A model generated the notes under the pieces. The model was not told the DNA's origin. It worked only from the letters and a program-made list of their open reading frames with translations, and ran no database searches. This document shows positions 14,129 through 15,786 of a DNA stretch of 15,786 bases, one piece after another (positions within the stretch are counted from its first letter, which is position 1; every line of letters begins with the position of its first letter). Where the stretch lies: assembly GCA_045545575.1 (NCBI GenBank), contig JAZQBE010000083.1:1-15786 (forward strand), written 5' to 3'. The stretch is from Shuttleworthia sp045545575 (GTDB taxonomy: Bacteria > Bacillota > Clostridia > Lachnospirales > Lachnospiraceae). The position numbers and the translations under genes are program-made.

Positions 14129-14413
14129 ATGTCACAGGAAGCATTGGGTATGGTGGAAACCAGAGGCCTGACCGCAGCCATTGAGGCGGCGGATGCCATG
14201 ACCAAAGCAGCGGAAGTTACCCTCATCGGCACCGAGAAGATCGGTTCCGGACTCGTGACGGTCATGGTCCGCGGCGACGTCGGAGCCGTCAAGGCTTCCG
14301 TTGAGACCGGCGCTGAAGCTGCCAGCCGTCTCGGCGAACTTGTTGCGCAGCACGTCATTCCGCGTCCGCATACGGATGTGGAGAAGATCCTTCCGGCTTT
14401 CAAAAAGGCCTAA
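14129..14413 (+). CDS. Canonical BMC-H shell protein, PduA/EutM type (first copy)
   Basis: This is a 94-residue hexameric shell protein. EALGMVETRGLTAAIEAAD (4-22) opens the BMC fold, the pore motif is KIGSG at 37-41 (same numbering as PduA), and QHVIPRPHTDVEKILP closes it. It probably forms the main facet tiles with a small-metabolite pore. The ribosome binding site is AGAAAGAGGAA. It differs from the copy at 14822 at about 15 of 92 aligned positions by hand count. The next gene begins 3 bases after its stop. Confidence 0.95.
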   Translation: MSQEALGMVETRGLTAAIEAADAMTKAAEVTLIGTEKIGSGLVTVMVRGDVGAVKASVETGAEAASRLGELVAQHVIPRPHTDVEKILPAFKKA

Positions 14414-14416
14414 GCC

Positions 14417-14800
14417 ATGGGAAAGTCCTACGGGTTGATTGAGGTCTCCGGCGTTGTGGCAGCCGTGGACAGCTTAGACGCCATGACGAAGGCGGCGGAA
14501 GTTTCCTTCGTCACCTGGGAGCGCAAGCTCGGCGGCCGGCTGATCACCGTCATCGTGGAAGGCGATGTGGCAGACTGCAAGGCCGCGGTGGAAGCCTGCG
14601 ATAACATCTGCAGGGAAAACCATCACATTCTGGCTGCCAGCGGCGTGATTGCCGCCCCGGCCGAGGAGACCCGCAAAATGGTCGCTCTGTCCCGCGAGGG
14701 ATTTGAAAAGCGAATGGCAAAACGGCAGGCACTGCTTGACGCGGCCGCCGATGCCATGGAAGACGATGATTCTTCCGAAAAATGGATTCAAGAGGTATAG
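14417..14800 (+). CDS. BMC-H shell protein with KLGGR pore and charged C-terminal tail
   Basis: This 127-residue BMC-domain protein opens with YGLIEVSGVVAAVDSLDAM, and its domain ends near residue 93. The pore-loop position reads KLGGR (37-41) instead of KIGSG, adding a positive charge near the pore. Residues 95-127 form an extension: a basic/hydrophobic probable helix (GFEKRMAKRQALLDAAADAM) then an acidic end (EDDDSSEKWIQEV). The start is only 3 bases after the previous stop with a weak AAGG, so translation is probably coupled. It sits between two near-duplicate canonical BMC-H genes. The tail may face the lumen or cytosol and recruit partners; that is inference. Confidence 0.88.
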   Translation: MGKSYGLIEVSGVVAAVDSLDAMTKAAEVSFVTWERKLGGRLITVIVEGDVADCKAAVEACDNICRENHHILAASGVIAAPAEETRKMVALSREGFEKRMAKRQALLDAAADAMEDDDSSEKWIQEV

Positions 14801-14821
14801 CAGTAAGGAAGGAGAAAGGCA

Positions 14822-15100
14822 ATGACACAGGAAGCATTGGGAATGGTGGAGACCAGAGGTCTTACCGCTGCGATCGAAGCGGCGGATACCATGTGCAAAG
14901 CTGCCAACGTCGTCCTGATCGGCACCGAGAAGATCGGTTCCGGACTGGTGACGGTCATGGTCCGCGGAGATGTGGGCGCTGTCAAGTCGGCGGTTGACGC
15001 CGGTGCGGCAAACGCAGAGCGTCTTGGCGAACTGGTCGCACAGCACGTGATTCCGCGCCCGCATACCGACGTCGAGGCAATCCTGCCGAAGCTTAAGTAA
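14822..15100 (+). CDS. Canonical BMC-H shell protein, PduA/EutM type (second copy)
   Basis: This 92-residue paralog of the 94-residue protein at 14129 is about 84 % identical by hand count. It has the identical pore motif KIGSG (37-41) and the same QHVIPRPHTDVE end. Differences cluster in the segments around residues 23-31 and 56-66, on helices and hexamer edges rather than at the pore; a cysteine (C25) is new in this copy. The ribosome binding site is AAGGAAGGAG. Having two near-equal tiles parallels PduA/PduJ and allows mixed shells or a dosage effect. Confidence 0.95.
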   Translation: MTQEALGMVETRGLTAAIEAADTMCKAANVVLIGTEKIGSGLVTVMVRGDVGAVKSAVDAGAANAERLGELVAQHVIPRPHTDVEAILPKLK

Positions 15101-15297
15101 GCGTGGTTTGTCGTGGTTAGACCCGCGTTTCTGTTCGCGCGGGAATGTGGCCACAGCGAGAGCAGAAACGAAACCAAACGATTGGCCGGGGAAAGACGCC
15201 CGGCGGGAGCGCTTCCAAAGGGCGCGCTTTTCCCGGCAGATCGGCATGTGCGGTTTCGTGACTGCAGGTAAAGTATTCATTGCACCGGAGGTGTGCC
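15101..15297 (+). other. Highly structured spacer before pduL
   Basis: This is a 197-base gap with several strong inverted repeats. CCCGCG (15122-15127) pairs with CGCGGG (15138-15143). CGTTTCTG (15126-15133) pairs with CAGAAACG (15163-15170) and overlaps the first stem, so the two are mutually exclusive. TGTGGCCACA (15146-15155) is a perfect palindrome. GCCGGGGAAA (15185-15194) pairs with TTTTCCCGGC (15228-15237) over 10 bp with one wobble, enclosing a GC-rich inner hairpin. No T-run follows, so it is not a standard terminator. I match it to no known riboswitch. It ends at the pduL ribosome binding site GGAGGT (15287-15292). Confidence 0.6.
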
Positions 15298-15786
15298 ATG
15301 GCAGCAGCAGAAAACATGCAGAACGTGGAAGCCATTACCCGGATGGTACTGGCAGCGCTACAGAAAGAAAATGCGAAGACCGGCTTTCCGGTGCCCGTAG
15401 GCGTCAGCAACCGCCACATCCACCTGTCCCAGGCGGACGTGGAGACCCTGTTCGGACCCGGTTACCAGCTGACGAAAAAGAAGGAGCTGATGGGCGGCCA
15501 GTTCGCGGCGAACGAGTGCTGCACCATCGTGGGCTTAAAGCTTCGCGCCATTGAGAACGTCCGTGTCCTCGGACCGGCGCGCAAAGCCACACAGGTGGAG
15601 ATCAGCCAGACGGACGCCCGGAAACTGGGCATCGCCGTACCTGTGCGGGAATCCGGCGACATCGCCGCATCCGCACCCATCGCCATCGTCGGCCCGAAGG
15701 GCGCCATCTTCTGCAAAGAGGGATGCATCATCGCGGCCCGTCACATCCACATGTCCCCCGCGGACGCGGCGGCGTGCGGCGTGAAG
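15298..15786 (+). CDS. pduL: Phosphate propanoyltransferase PduL, N-terminal 163 residues (cut by window end)
   Basis: The enzyme converts propionyl-CoA and phosphate to propionyl-phosphate, regenerating CoA in the lumen for PduP. The frame is open from ATG 15298 to the last base. VGVSNRHIHLS (34-44) gives zinc ligands H40 and H42, and ARHIHMSP (147-154) gives H149 and H151, the paired HIH motifs of PduL. Residues 8-22 (QNVEAITRMVLAALQ) form the N-terminal encapsulation peptide, marking the microcompartment form of the enzyme. The ribosome binding site GGAGGT lies 5 bases before the ATG. About 50 residues are probably missing at the C-terminus, judged from the usual length near 210. Confidence 0.95.
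   Translation, partial: MAAAENMQNVEAITRMVLAALQKENAKTGFPVPVGVSNRHIHLSQADVETLFGPGYQLTKKKELMGGQFAANECCTIVGLKLRAIENVRVLGPARKATQVEISQTDARKLGIAVPVRESGDIAASAPIAIVGPKGAIFCKEGCIIAARHIHMSPADAAACGVK

Overview
The window reads as chromosomal DNA from an anaerobic, GC-rich Firmicute, most likely a gut- or sediment-type member of Clostridia. The evidence is strong AGGAGG-type ribosome binding sites, a consensus housekeeping promoter, an oligoendopeptidase F, and an oxygen-sensitive glycyl radical enzyme with its radical SAM activase. Genus cannot be fixed from sequence alone. The theme is catabolism of the deoxysugars L-rhamnose and L-fucose through 1,2-propanediol inside a bacterial microcompartment (BMC).

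Left part (1-2417): the 3' end of rhamnulokinase (rhaB), then rhamnulose-1-phosphate aldolase (rhaD) and a radical SAM protein, all on the + strand, closed by a bidirectional terminator. Facing them on the - strand is pepF (2431-4239). Between pepF and the BMC operon lie about 800 bases without a gene. They hold a candidate pepF promoter, an array of four and a third 82-bp tandem repeats, a perfect TTGACA-17-TATAAT promoter bracketed by related CCCACAA/CCACA elements, and a long leader with 13-bp spaced direct repeats.

Right part (5052-15786, all + strand, tightly spaced): glycyl radical propanediol dehydratase; its activating enzyme; EutS/PduU-type shell protein; EutP/PduV-type GTPase; class II (fuculose-phosphate-type) aldolase; GlcG/HbpS-like protein; CoA-acylating propionaldehyde dehydrogenase; zinc-type alcohol dehydrogenase; four BMC-H shell proteins; and the start of PduL phosphate propanoyltransferase, cut by the window end. 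This is the GRM5-like (fucose/rhamnose glycyl radical microcompartment) layout known from Clostridium phytofermentans, so the core system is not new.

How it works, by inference from families: sugar-1-phosphate is split to dihydroxyacetone phosphate and lactaldehyde, by cytosolic RhaD or by the aldolase carrying an encapsulation tail. Lactaldehyde is reduced to 1,2-propanediol, and the glycyl radical enzyme dehydrates that to propionaldehyde. PduP and PduL convert the aldehyde to propionyl-CoA and propionyl-phosphate, while the alcohol dehydrogenase recycles NADH by making propanol (or propanediol). Five proteins carry recognisably similar amphipathic encapsulation peptides. No pentameric EutN/CcmL vertex protein and no BMC-T trimer is in the window; they may lie downstream.

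The less ordinary items are: a pair of GGGACAG-headed double-hairpin repeats sitting exactly on two stop codons; the 82-bp array; the operator-like and iteron-like repeats before the operon; an encapsulation peptide on a GlcG/HbpS protein; a shell protein with an enlarged pore loop; a short activase without the usual ferredoxin insert; and a highly structured spacer before pduL.
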